Of a stretch of DNA of 64,000 nt, positions 13,601-28,600 are shown piece after piece. The stretch comes from Corbicula japonica (Eukaryota; Mollusca; Bivalvia; Venerida; Cyrenidae). The stretch spans positions 7,841,377-7,905,376 of the forward strand of contig JAZAYU010000001.1 in NCBI GenBank assembly GCA_038501625.1. Reading direction: 5' to 3'. Position 1 is the first letter of the stretch. Each line of letters starts with the position of its first letter. The position numbers and the translations under genes are program-made. A model generated the notes under the pieces. It was not told the DNA's origin. It ran no database searches and worked only from the letters and a program-made list of their open reading frames with translations.

Positions 13601-16600
13601 GCATAAAAAGTATACTGTTACTACAGTTTAACTTGTTCTAAAATACATTTTGCAATTAACAACAAAAGATGACCATGCTTTATCTTTCAAAAAGTGGTTT
13701 AATCTACATAATTAGGACATGAGTGACCAGTGTAGATCCAGATATGTGGGAACATCTGTGCTGTCTGATCTGGATCTGCACTGGTCACAATTTGGTCAGA
13801 AACAATATAACAAATCAAAAAGCGAAAAGTGCAGATCCTGATCAGACGTCACAGATGTGCTGGCTGATCTGGATCTCCACTGTTCACCCATGCCATAAAG
13901 CCCTTTATATGGAGGAAAAGGTTAATTAAGTCAAGTAAATATTCCAAAGAAAAGGGTATTCGAAGGCTGATCTTGAAAAAAGGTCAAACATGGGATAGAG
14001 TTCATATCAGTGGAGTCAAAAAATTAATACATACTATTAGTCTGTCATAGAATGTTAAGCATTAAGTATGATGTATACTCACTGGTATGAATAAAACACA
14101 GCCAATCAAAGTTCCTGAAAATAGAATATTTCTAATTTAGTAACAGTCAATGATCCACAGGATTTCCTGCAAGATTATATCGTTTCATATAAAATCTCCA
14201 ACTTTAGGTGGATGTATCCCTCTGTTTGGGACCAAAGTCAAAAACTTTTACAGCTTAGCCTAAAGTCACCAAAACTGAACTATAACATTAAACATAATAA
14301 CATAGTAATTAAAAACAAGAATATGTACTCGAACACTGACGCCCCCACTGCTGCAAAAACATTTGCAATAACAAAGGGCCTTAACTCTAGTAAAAATGGT
14401 CGCAGGAAAAAATCCTTTCTTTAAAATTTTCTACACATCCTGCTTGATCATCTGTGCAAGTTTGAAAGAAATCCTCCTGATAGTTTAGGAGGAGTTGATG
14501 CCGCGAGATAACTAGACTGTGTGTCAGGAAAGTGATGCCCCCACTCCGGCAGATTTGTAACGAAATTGTGTAGCAGGTATTAACAACATGACTAGTAAAT
14601 GAGGAGTGAGTGCCACAAAATTTTATTACTTAAATAAAAAATGGCCATAACTCTGGTGAAAATGGTTGCAAGACAAATTCCTTTACAACAATCTACACAG
14701 GTTTGAAAGATTTGAGCCAAAAAATCTTTTCTTTACAAATATCTACACATCCTGCTTAATCATCTGTGCAGGTTTGAAAGAAATCTGCCAGATAGTTAAT
14801 GAGGAGTTGATGTCACAAGATTTGGGGACATATATACAAATGGATGGATGTTTGTACAGATGTATGGACAGATGTACGGATGAGTGTTACTCTATATTCA
14901 TTCAGTAAAAGAATAAGTTTCAAGAGAATAAGGTAATGACAGAAATATCAGTCATTACCAGTATTTTACCCTTCACTCCATACATATGGGTTTTTTCCCA
15001 TGTGCAACTAGTGGCACAGATCAGCTGGCAAATCCATGTAAATTATCAGGATCTACACTGTTCACTTTGTGGTCAGAAGTAACCTCATGCATCAAACAGA
15101 GTACATCTTAATCAGACAGTTCAGATGTGCCAGCTGATCTGGATCTAGAATGTTCACCATGAATAACAGCCACATCCCATGGAGTTAAGAGTTAATTCTT
15201 GTTTAGAAGTTGTTTAATAGAAGCAACATAAATACTGCACAAACCTGTAAGAGCTGAGCGTACCAGCTCAGCGTAACATTGGGTCTCACTAGATTTGCCC
15301 TTAACAAGTGACACAACATACAGTATCAGCTCTACTATAGAACCAAATGTAGCATTCAGCACTGCTCCCACTGCAAAACTACTCTGGGCTGATATACTGA
15401 AAATAAAGATCAATGATTACCTGTTATGACAAGTTTGACTTTTGCATTTTTTTATGAAAACTGCTTACTTCTTTTGTTTTCTTTAAATTGTATGTGTGTC
15501 TACCATTTCATATAAATTTGATTTTTTGAATTGCAGATTTTCATGCTTATCTTTACAATGTCTAATTGAGAAATATCCTCAGCTTGTGTATGCTATATCA
15601 TTAACAAAGTGAAGTACTGTGTAGCTTACTTGTTTCTTTAATTATTCAAATTGGCTAAGATTCATACAATTAACCCTTGTGCATACAATCTGCACTGGTC
15701 GCTTTTTGATCAGAAATTACTTTATAAATCAAAAAGCAAAATTACTTTATAAATCAAAAAGCAAACAGTGCAGATCCTGATCAGATGGCATGGATGTGCC
15801 AGCTGATCTGGATCTACACTGTTCCCCCAAGCTATAAAGGTGTATCTATGGAGTAAAGGGTTAAATGCTTCAATATGTAAATCTTAATTTTAAATTTAAA
15901 TTACCTAATGATTGCCATTCCGATGTAATAAGTCAACGGTACAATAGCTAACACTGCAAGCACACATTTCTGTAAGAAAATGGAACATTTTGACATACAT
16001 AACTCGCATTATATACACATATACACCATTACTCACTCCATTTGTAAGACAAAGGATAACGGTTGACTAATGAAATATTGCATCATTTCAATTTGTGAAA
16101 ATTTTTGAAGGAAACAAAGGCAATTTACAGGTTCAATTTGCTCAGCGTCAATCATAGACAAAGGACCAAAAATGAAAAAGATGAAATTTTACCATAACTG
16201 TATTCTTATTTCATATAGATATCTAGTGCTCTGCAGAATTTTTAAGGAATAGTTGTAAAAAATCACAGCTGTAAGTGAATGATACAGGTGGCTTTGCAGC
16301 GTTTCTTGTGCCATGCAGAATAAAAAAAGGATATTTGCTAAAAGGGTTTACCTTCCTATTTAAAATTTATCCTAAGCAGCACTCTTGTGCTAGTTTTAGC
16401 CTCTTGCTGGGGTCTTTTCCCCTTTTTGGTTTTTAACTTTAAATATTTATATTTCAAATGATCTGGCTAAACTGGTCATAACACTTTATATAAAGAGCAA
16501 TTTTCTGCAAGTATTGAGTTTAAACTGGTGAAATTTTCTGCATGTACCAAGACTAATAAGTTGCAATTATCTGCATGTACATGTTTAAAAAGGTTGCAAC

Positions 16601-19600
16601 TCTCTGACTGTCACGAGTCTAGAAATGGTTGCAATTATCTGCAAGTGTAGAGTTAAAGCTGATTGCACTACCTTGCATGTTTAGAGTCTTGACTGGTAGA
16701 TATTCTTTGCAAATATAGAGCTCTCTGCACTGCAAGTATAGAGCTCTCTGCACTGCATACAAAAAGTCTAGACTGGTAGCAATTTTCTAAAATTCACACA
16801 CATGCAAACTTGTTTGACTACTTCACAGCAAAAGTAGTCATTCATTTATTAATTTTTGGTTGAAGTGATTGCAAAATAAACCTATTTCATTTTATCTATA
16901 CTCACAGTAACTCCATCGGTGATTTCATTGGTAGAATCTGAATAGCCTAGAGCTACAGACAGCACCACAAATACCAACAGATCTGAACAATGAGTTAAGG
17001 AAGATCTGTTACTCTGCTTTCCATGATGCAACACTCAAGCTGCATTACTGACGATACTCCAGAAGCAACAGTGCAATTTGTGCTAAAATTACACACATAA
17101 TTTTATGATCTTACAATTCATCTGAACTTTACTGTATTATTGATTAAAACTGTTTGGTTAGTTAAGCATATGAATGGTGTTAATGTCATCTGCATAATGC
17201 AAGTTTCTGTAATACTGGTATATTTAGTATCTACACAAGCCAAAAAAACTCTGAATCTTATATTCCTCTTTTTCGCACTAACTTGAACAGAACAAATACA
17301 TGGACCTTTATTATAGTTCAATGTATGAATGCCAACCTTCTTAAAGATGTAAAACTACTGATGAATACATGAAGAACTATCAATATGCCCTTTACACATT
17401 CAATCATGGCATAACTTATATGCCTCTTACCCTTCAGTAGCACAGTTAATATGCCTCTTAGACCTTAATGCAGCATAATCTGTATCCCTCTTACACCTTC
17501 AAAAGCAAAATTAACCCTTTCCTCCATATATACACATTTTTACACATATGCTAACAGTGTAGATCAAGATCAGCTGATACAGCCATGCCATCTGATCAGG
17601 ATCTGCACTGGTCGCATTTACGAGGGATGATCCATAATAACGTAGACTTTTGTTATAGTTTTTATATTATTCAAGATACCACAAATAAAATTACACAAGC
17701 TTTAATCGGAATATGTCCAGCATATTTTTACAAAATATCAGCAAAATAAAACATCACACAAAAAAACTTTGAACAATTAAAATCATACACTAACCGCTAT
17801 CCGGCACACGTCAAATTATATCTAAAAACGTCAACGACGTTAATTCTCGGACGCAGCGTTAGCGAAGCGGCATATGTTCTAAGTTTCTTTAAATAGACTC
17901 CGTCACCGAAATGCGATGCTGGGGAACCCATTGATCGAACATAGTAGTGTATCATTGCTGGTCAAAGTCTCGCAAGTGGTTATGAGGCGATCAAAAAAGT
18001 GGTCCCCTTCTCGCTCGTACCGCCAAAGAAACGACCGGGAATGCAATACCCACAGTATCGCAGTACTTTAGCAACCGGCGTGTAACTGTTAAAATAACTC
18101 ATTACAAATTTGTGTTTGTTAATATATAACAAGTCTTTGCATTGTGGACACAGTCTGTGTAGCTGTTTACTCAAGTGTAATTAAAATTACACAATGTATA
18201 AAGAACTTATTTATTCTTATTTGATAATTTATGACTTCGTAATGATCCAAATAGCAAACAAAAACATTTTTTGAAAAACATATTTGTTAATTAATTATTA
18301 ACACACCTTTAAAAATGTCATTTGTTCGGCAATATCCGTTGCATGGTACCTAATCCAGTCTAGAATTGGTCGAAAAGCGCCACAATAGTTGACTTTAGTC
18401 CGCTTCAATTGCCTCCCGACTCGACGTCACTGCTGTAACGTCGATTTTGTTTTTCCTTACCCCAGGCCTATTTAATGGCTCATCTGACCGTATAAAAAAA
18501 CACTGGTACTACTTAAAAACTAGAGCTCGGCTTATTGAAGTTTTGATTTGCGTCTGCTAAATCATTATAGCTTTCATGAGGTGATTTTCAAAGACCATGA
18601 CAGAATTTTATAATAGCACGCATTTCCAGGCGATCTGACGGCGACATTTCTGACGTTTTAACGTTGGTGATAGCTCTATTAAATATTGACTGTTTTTTAA
18701 ATGCATAGTCAAAATGACGTAAAATTTCGGCATGACATCATTTGTATACCGTGCTTTGACGTTGCGAAGTTTGACTCTTTTTCCACTAGTAGTTTTGTTT
18801 TTATTGACAGGTTTATGCTTTATAAAGTACAATGGCAACGGTGTGCGCCGCCTACATGTTACCATGGTTTTTTAAATAAGCGACGCACTTTTGAAATCGA
18901 TTAAATATATGAATATTTTAGCTCAGTTTGTTACGTTTGTGTTCTGATTTAATTTATTGCGAACGTGTTTCAAATTAAGATGCAATGACAAAAGTCTACG
19001 TTATTTTGGATCATCCCTCGTAGGTCAGAAATAACATAACAAATCAAAAAGCAAATAGTGCAAATACTGATCAGATGGCACAGATGTGCTGGCTGATCTG
19101 GATCTACACTGTTCGCCTATGCAATTAAGGTTATGTCTATGGAGGAAAGGGTTAATATACCTTGCTCACCTTCAAGAAGTCTATAACACTGAAAAGGATA
19201 CTGACTAAAATGATGTTCATCCCATCCACAGTATATTTATAATAATATATATTCATGGACTGGTGGGTATACATGATGATTTCACTACGTGTCTTCTTTG
19301 GATCATGTGACATTACTCCTGAATCCCCGATACTGACTTTGTCAGGTGGCAACCACAGTAAATACATAATGGTTTTCTGATTGACCTGAAAAATAAACAA
19401 TTTTTCTCAACACCATTTCATTAGAACTTAATTGTTGTACACAAGTACCTATATCTTGCATTTGTACAATTGTAATTATAGTATGTTTGTTTCAAAATTC
19501 TATGTTTGGTAGAATGATGTTATATTTGTACTCTAGGACATCTGAACCCCTAAAAAACATGTACCTGCCCACTGCACTTTTTTCATTTAGGTGAACATTG

Positions 19601-22600
19601 TGTGAAGTTTGGATAAGGTACCTAAGTAGTTGTGAAGTAATGCTCCAGACATGTTACTAAAAATATTTTTGACCTTAAAAGCCTAAGTGTGACCTTGATC
19701 TTTGAGAGACGGTAAGGAACTTTGATGCCGAAATCTCCATTTCTTACAAACCAGAACATTTTGTGTTAAGTCACATACAAAAACATACTTGACAACAAAA
19801 AAAGGTTATTCACCAGGGCTGAAGGTTATAAAGCTGAGATTGGAAACCAGTCTCAAATCTCAAGCATCTGATTGGCTGAAATGGCGACTGGTCGCCATTT
19901 CAGCCAATCAGATGCTTGAGATTTGAGACTGGTTTCCATGCTCAGTTTTATAACCTTGGGCTCAGGATTAATCTAGACAATCACTCAGCTTCCAAAAGTA
20001 CTTGTTAAAGTGTCTAATTAATTAGTACTAATCTTTCAAGTTAAAGAAAATACTGTTACTTATTAAATGAGTCAGCGACATGTGATAAAACAAACATACG
20101 ATAATCTTGTGACTTTAACTCCAATTAGCATAACTAACAGCCAATTATCCAAATACTGTAAAATCTTTTAATTTCATGGACATAAGATCTCATGGTCTTC
20201 CTGAATAAGGCAGTTTTGTGTCGACCAAATTCCGTGAGATTTTAATAGAATAATTTGTAAAATGAGTGAACGCTTCTATTATCAGGACACATTAATTGTA
20301 ACATTTGTGACTAAATTGGGGTTTGAGATCAGTGTAGACCCTGACCTAATTGAAAACTTACATGATTGTATAGAATCTAAACTGTTTACTAGATTCAGTG
20401 AGATAGCTTCACTGACTGAATGGACAACAATGTAGACCCTAATCAGACTGGGCAGGTGAGCAAGCTGATCTGGGTCTACTCTGCTTGCATAGGCTATATC
20501 CCAATTTTGTCATGGCACAGAAAATTTATATATCTCCTAATAGTCTCTTAGTTATCCATTTTTCCTGTGATGTTCATGATCACTGTACACTTGTCGTGAG
20601 GTTTCCATCATGTGGTTATACAGCACTCACCTTTGCTATTGGTATGGTGATAACAAAGAACCAAGACAGGAAACACACGATGAAGTGGACAATCAGCAAT
20701 ATCGGTGCTCCAAGTAATAACCATGGATACGTTCTCAAACTGGTCTAAAACAGAAAAAATATCTAACACTGTAATTCACAGGTTATTCAAGAAATGTTTG
20801 TTCTTTATTTTCATCCCTTACTGACTAGACCAAGAGCAATATGACATCCTAAGCATGTTTATCTATTTGTGTAGTAATACATAAATACATACATATTTTA
20901 CAAGTACTTAACATTTGAAGAAAAACTGGCTCTAGAATTTCAACAATTTCCCAAATTTATGAGAAAATACTTTAAAAGATTTCTTTTTCCAATGTGATAA
21001 GAAATAATTGTATTTTTGGCAGAGTTTTCCTTTAATTTCCACACGCGAAGTTGACAGATCAGCGTCAGTTCATAACGTAATAAATCCCAGTAAACAGTAA
21101 AATATAAAGTTGACTTATTTAAGCTATAGATAATAATTATGGGTTCTTGATTTTACATGTTTTTGCTGCTGATGATGCTGATTCTTGCATTTTGATGCCA
21201 GCAAATTTGAATTCATTATTTTTGACCCCATATACATGTAATAATAAGCTTGGGGTCAATATGATGAAAGGGAAATTAAGAAAAAGTAGTAAAAAATGGC
21301 AAGAAAACAGATAAATATTCTGTTTCATGAAAATTCAATATACATGTATATTACTTAGTAATATTAGACTGAAAATAATTTTTGTAAATGAAGAATGTTC
21401 ATTATCAGCTTGTTTATTTACAGTAGGTTTCTGATATTTTGTTTTAGAACTTGGATTCATCAGTGAGATCCAAAATCTTTGGGCTGGCAGCTACTGGACC
21501 ACCTTTTCTTCAATGCATTATTTTGTCAATGTGTCTTATTCTGGTCTAACTACAAAATAAAATGGGGCATGTCACAGGAAAAGTTGTCTCCGGTCAAATT
21601 TTTCAACATGTGTTTGTTTATATATTTAAAAAAGATCTAACAATTATCTATCATTCTTCATAACTAAAAGGTGATCTTGTTATTTTTTCCATGAAATGCA
21701 TACATGTATAGTTCGATTTTGACCCGTGAGCTGTGACCTTTTGGACAAGTCCACTGTTATAGTACTAAATGGGTAAGTAATTTTACAAAGTTACCGTTAA
21801 ATTACTTTACTTATATGCCATTAAAAACTGTTCAAAGTAGCAGATATTTAGTCACAACGAAATAGCTCAGTGGATAAGATTTTGGGCTTTGATGCAAAAC
21901 ATTGCATGTTCGAATCCAATAATAGTAACTTTTTATATTTGTCTTTCATTTCCTTTTTATAATTTTAATTTAGTTTATATGATATTTTTTATAGTTTTTA
22001 GCTGTTTAATCTTTATATTTTGCAACCCCCTTTTAATTTTGTTCATGTTCATTCCAGTTTTATAATAAATTAACAAGATATATTTGTTGAGCGGCTTACC
22101 CTGACCCCATACACCTCCGTACCAAAGGAGTGTTGACAATTGTGAATCCTGGCATTCTGTAAACACTTGTTACATTTTCTTTCTTTTATAATTTACATAA
22201 TTCAAAATCATTTGTTTAATGTTTTGCATCGCCCAAAACCTGTGTTTTGAGTATGGATCAATCGCGACATTTTATCAACTCGCTTAATGAAAGCTTACTC
22301 GAAATTTGTACGGTTAAGTGTCATTTGTGTCGGTGTCTACATGAATGTATTTAAAAATTACATTTAAAACAGAAAAAAAAAGAAATCTCCTCATGGGATT
22401 TGAACACGACCCTTATGCCATTTTACCATAAATCAGAAGCGTTACTGCCACGGCCATGAAACCTTTTGTTATAGAGCAGTACAATTTCAACATAATGAGC
22501 TATGATGGGAATATCTAACATCCCTATTTTGTGGAATATTCCAAAAATCTATAAATACAAAAGTACATTCACGGCTCAATGCGTAAAATCGGACTATAGT

Positions 22601-25600
22601 AAGCAATATTGTCTGCTCAAATTTATGATGCCATTTCAAGGAATAACATCAATTTAACCGCAGGAACCTTTTCCTGTGATGTGCTCCAAATGATTAATTA
22701 TAGAACTCTTTTATATTATAATAATATACCCAGAATGTTTTCCCGCAGACAGGTGTTTGGTATGACATCTGAGTAATGTTTTCAGATCTAAGTAAACTAG
22801 TTTCTTCGTGAATTTCTATTTGCTCATGTCTCTGGTGATACTGAGATTCCATATTTGTAGCATTCGGGGAGGCATGAACCTACAGAATAAAAACATTCCG
22901 TTAAAATAGCATGTCATGACTTAATTAACTATGCAAAATTCTATTGAAGAACCAGTTACTACAAAATTATTTTAACTTCATATCACAAAATATGATCACT
23001 TCTGTGATAAAATTGCTTACTAATCGTAAAATGATGAATATTTAGATAATTAGTTACATACCAAGAAAACAAACTTTCCAAACGGCCACAGGAAGTATTT
23101 TGCCATTCTCAAGCTAAATGGAGCTGAAAAAAAACACATGCAAGAACCATTTAAAACTTGTTAAATCTGCATAGCTAGATAGTTGTTCAGGGCCAAAGAT
23201 CATAAAACAAAAAATGGAGACCAGTCTCAAATCCCAAGCATCTGCTTGGCTGAAATGGCAAACAGTCGCCATTCCAGCCTATCAGATGCTTGAGGTTTGA
23301 GACTGGTCTCCAAACTTAGGTTTATGATCTTGGGCCCCGCTAGGGGCCTTGGTTACAATTTTGTTTCTGTTTTGTCTTTGTCAGAATCAATGTTAAGTTT
23401 TTGTGACAAAATCCAAGTACAATCTGGGGCATAACTGTCAATGTGACCTTGACCTAAAAAAGTTAGTTTCATCAAAACCCTGTCGACATAAGCAGAAGTT
23501 TGATGAAGAAAATATTAATAAACGTCAGAGTAATATTATGTTTTTCATGACAGATGGACAGACCTACGTGCAGATGAATGGACAAAGTGATCCCTAAGTA
23601 TCGCATTTTCTTCAAAAGGGCAACACAAAATACACATTTTCGGACTGCTGGTATGCGATAACATTTAATACTGGGTTTCCAACCATTTTTTAATTCATCC
23701 ATGGAGCTAAATCTTCAAATACTAGAGTTCTTTGTACCTTGGATACCTATAGCAAAAGTTGGATACCTTTTTTAATCTTTTACTCTATAAATTCACATTT
23801 TAATGTGTGTGCAATCAGTGTAGATCCAGACCAGCTGGCATATCTGTGGCTTCTGATCTCGATCTACACTGGTCGCATCTTGGTCAGAAATAACCAAATG
23901 AATCTAAAAGCAAACAGTGTAGATCCTGATCAGAGAGCACAAATGTGCCCACTGATCTGGACCTACACTTTTTGCCCATGCAAATAAGCATTTATTTGGA
24001 GTAAAAGGTCAAAACCTACTTTGCGCATTGTTTCCCATTCATCATTGAAACCAGATTTTGTGAGGGAGCCTTAATTACTATAAGCACCCAACCATCTGAT
24101 GCCAGGGACATAAGAAGTTATTTACCATATGATCTTCCGATGACAGTCACAGCCATTAACAAAGCTACAACAACGTAGATCAGTGCCAACCACCATCCAA
24201 CAAGCAGAAGATAAACAATGTTTGCTGGTCTACACGTAGATACTGAAAGCACAGTAACTGATAATCATGTTAAATTCAAAAGTTTCATTCAGACCATACA
24301 TTTAGCTCAACCCTTTCCTCAGTATATACACCTTTATGGTGTGGGTGTACAGTGTAGATCCTGGACAGAACTGTGCAGATCCTGATCAGACTGTATCTGG
24401 ATCACCCAGTGCAGATGTACCAGCTGAACTAGATCTACACTGGTCACAATGTGATAAAAAGAGTAATTATAGAGAACAGGATTAAAGAGATAATACCGTA
24501 AAGATTGCATACTCCTTTACAAAAGCTGACACAATGTGATATTCAACAAAACTTTATTTCGTCGAGCTACAGTGTCATACAAGAAGCTTTAATAGAGTTA
24601 ATGTTCCTGACTAAATGAGTAAATAAGGTTCAATGTCAGTTCATTTCAAAGTTAGCTTGTAACTGTACCTAATTTATTAGCTTTTATGACTTATATTAGA
24701 AGCACGGTTGAAATAAATTTCGAAGACTATAATATATAATGTGAAACTACTGTTTTATTTATGTACATATCCTTGTATGTGCAGTCTTAACACTAACTGT
24801 TAACCCTTTCCTCCATAGACACACCTTTATTGCATGGGCAAACAGTTTAGATCCAGATCAGCCGGCACATCCATGCTGTCTGATCAGGATCTAAACTGTT
24901 CGCTTTTTGATTTGTTTTGTTATTTCCAACAAAAGAGTGACCAGTGCAGATCCTGATCAGATGGCACAGAAGTGTCGACTGATCTGGATCTACACTAGTG
25001 GCACATGCGTAAAAATGCGTATATATGGAGGAAAGGGTTAAAGCTGTTACCTCATGAAACTAAACATGATGGATGTCACCGCAATTTAAAATGACAAATG
25101 TGACTATTTCTCAGGCCCCAATTCCTAAACATTGATCGTAAGATCAAAATGAGATTATATCCACTTAAACTTTATCCTATGATCAAATCATTCACTGGAA
25201 CTGGGTCAGGTTTTTTATTGGAAGTATTTCACATCATATGGATTAACTAACATTTCTGTATTTTTTGCTTTTAGTGTTATTTTAAATTCACTTTATACTG
25301 CAAAGTGCTTTTTGTTATTTGCCCTGGTTGTATATCTATATACCTGAGAAAATACATGATGTTCTGTTCTGTAAAATTAAGTTTATTATTAAGTCAATTA
25401 TTTTTCCTTTACAGCATGTTGACATTTAATTTTACTGTTATAAAAGTAATATATGTGTTTAATGTATTTTTGAAATATGGCATGCAATTTTAAGAAAATG
25501 TTATTGTTGTTTTTAAGATTTATTGATAAGCCCTTTCCTTGTGAATGATCCAACCCAGGGACACAATTTTTAACCCTTTACTCCATATAAATGGTTAATT

Positions 25601-28600
25601 TTTCAAATGCAACCAGTGTAGATCCCGATCATATGGCACATCCATTCCATCTGATCTGGATCTACCATTTTCTACCATGTGATAACAGCCATATCACATG
25701 GAGCAAAGGGTTCAACAACTGGAAGATTTCCCTATCAGGTAAAAGATGATCTATGGTTTCACAAATAAATGTTGTATAACTCTTTCCTCCATATATGTAT
25801 GCCTTTACAGCATGGGTAATTAGTGTAGATCCAGATCAGCTGCCACATTTGTGCTATCTGATCAGGATCTTCACTGTTCACTTTTTGGTTATTTCTGTAG
25901 ATTTGGATCTAAACTGTTCCCCAATGCAGTATATGGAGTAGAGGGTTGAGGTTGTTTACCCCTGACAGGCTTTGCTGTAGACACATCTTCATAAAGCTCC
26001 TTTACTACATCTGATCTTACAGAAAGCGGTCGTTCAGTCACATGACTTTTCCACTTTTTAAACCCAAACTGAAAAGTATGAAATCTATTGTAAACAAAAC
26101 GTTGCCATTTACAAGAGAATCAAAAGTTTTGAATCCCCTGTTAGGCTCACATTCACACCAAGTTCTATAAAAATCTGTATACAAAATATATATATAAAAA
26201 CTTGTTTAACCCTTTGCACCCTAAATGGATATTAACATATGTGCAACCAGGTAAGATCCAGATTATTTGTACCAACTCATCAGGATCTGCACTGTTCACT
26301 TTCTGATTTATTAAGTTATTTCTGACCAAAATGCAAACAGTGCACTGATGTGCCTGCTGATCTGGATCTACAGTGTTTGCAATAAAGATGTATAGATGAA
26401 GTAAATGGTTGATCATGTTCTGTTTGGTAATTATTGTTCATGATAACCTATATGCTTTAACATAAAAACACTTATAATTTTAAATGCATTGTTAACGGAT
26501 CTTGTAGGGATCCAGTACAATAGTAAATACTCGTCCAAAATATAATTATAGTTGTTGCTGGATAGCATGCAAAATTGTTCTTTTCCAGAAAATTAAAGCA
26601 TTATTCAATAATTCAAGCAATGCTTTTTCAAAATTCAGTCTCATGTTTTTCAAGCTACTATACACATAACATTTGTTTACATCACTTCAGAATAACCTTG
26701 AGTTGAAACTATGAATTCAAAGTTTGCAATCTTGATACTATTTTGTAATAAACAATAGTAAATGTAAACTTATTTAGATGATAGAGAACATCTTTTGTGA
26801 GAACAGAACCTGTAATGTTACCATTCATAAAAACAGGAAGATAAAACTCCTGCTGTCAAATTTGGTGGATGTTATTACATGTATATGACACATGTAAATA
26901 CACTTCTCTTAATGTCAGAAGGAACAAATAATTTGACTGATAGTATGGCCCAGAAATAAAAGAATAGATACTATGTTTTCAAGGAAATTGTAAAATATTA
27001 ATGCCTGAAAGAACATTTCTATGATTATCTGTGATGTTTTCGCAAGAATTTTTTCACAATAGTATCAAACTTAATCCTTATCAGATTGTATTTTACCTGG
27101 GTCCACAAGTTTGTTAACTGAATCTATACATCAACAGATGCATGTCATAGTTGTAGACCATTCTGTCTGTCTTGTACAGTTTAAATATTTCTTTTAATTA
27201 TCGTACAGTTTAATCATTAAGGGATCGGCTTAGGCTGTGAGAACAGGGAGAAGTTTTTTTTCAATTTTAGGGAGAAGTTTTGAAATTTTTCAGCTTTTTT
27301 TAAGAAACATAGGGAAAATCTCTCCCTTGGCTTAGTAGAGTGAGAATACCAAATTTGGAGACTATTTCTCCCAAGTCTCCCTCTTAGCCATTCTATGATC
27401 ATTTACCAGTAAGGGCAGGATATACCTTGTAGTTGTTGACCATTCTGTGAGCCTCAATAGCATTTTCTGGTGGTACTACAACACAGTTTTCCTCAAATTT
27501 GGTACTACCATCCAGCGATTCCTTACTCCTTGATGTGTGTGCCCCAGACTGCTCATCTGAAAACACACACGGAACATGTGAAGTTTATATTGACAAAATA
27601 CAACAAATGAATATACAATGAATAAACATTTTTGTGTCACAAAACTAATTCTGTTAACAAGACTTTTGTTTTGCTGATATCAGTCTAAACTGATGCAACT
27701 GAGTTAATACAACTGAATATTTTTTCTCAACATGAACCAGTCTATTAATTGTTCATATCATTGTGTTTAACATAATTTAACAGCAGTTATCTGAATTTAC
27801 AACTTAATACTTAGCAATGATAATTTAAAACCTGATCAGACTATGAAAGTGCAGGCTAATCTGGGTCTAGACTGGTCCCAAGTTTCAAAGACTGAGTGTA
27901 GCAGTCCGACTGTACATTTTTTAATGAATTAATGATTAATGAAGAACCATCTGCAACGTCCTCTTTATTTAAACACTATGAAAATATGTGCTTCCTAATA
28001 ATATGTTCCAAATTCATTGCTTTACTGTCACCTCATGACATCCCAGTTTTATTTTTATACACAAATAAGCTCATTTAACAATTTTAATGTGTATGGTACA
28101 TATTTAAGTATTTAGAACAACAAGAGCATAATTATTTTCATATTGAGTTATTCATTCACATGTATAGCATTTGCATCTATACTTCCAGTTGTACAAAGTA
28201 TTAGTCTTGCATTCATTTCATGTCATGAACAACTGGCAGGTCATAAACTAGGATCCCTCAATAGTAGAGTAACAATTTAAACAGAGGTTCCTGGTATCTG
28301 GTAGTGATGGTGAAAGACGAGTAATGACGTACTGTTCCAACAGATAATTTATGCACCATCTTATAACAAAGATGACATTGCTTAAGTTTTTTTTTAAATA
28401 AAACAGCTTTGCTTCCTGGCTGCTATTTCATAGATTACTGCCACTACAATGAAAGTTATAACAAATAATCTGACTGGTCTTACGACCCTTAAAGTTACTT
28501 TGAATAATAGCTAGCTTGTTCGTGGTCAAAGAGAAATCTAACAAAAATTTAACAACATGCAATTAATTGAACTGAAAAATTTCACTGTTTGGGTATTATT

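Larger units (their letters stand above)
21709..22596. mobile_element. TIR element with TA target duplication and inverted tRNA-like arms
   Basis: Inverted termini TAGTTCGATTTTGACCC (21709) and the complement of TAGTCCGATTTTACGC (22596), continuing as GTGAGC(T/C)GTGA, flanked by TA. No transposase seen. Both arms contain tRNA-like sequence in opposite orientation. Confidence 0.6.

Noticed and set aside
17980..18174. Small protein on the minus strand (64 codons)
   Set aside because: It overlaps the decayed mariner transposase in a different frame and has no independent support.
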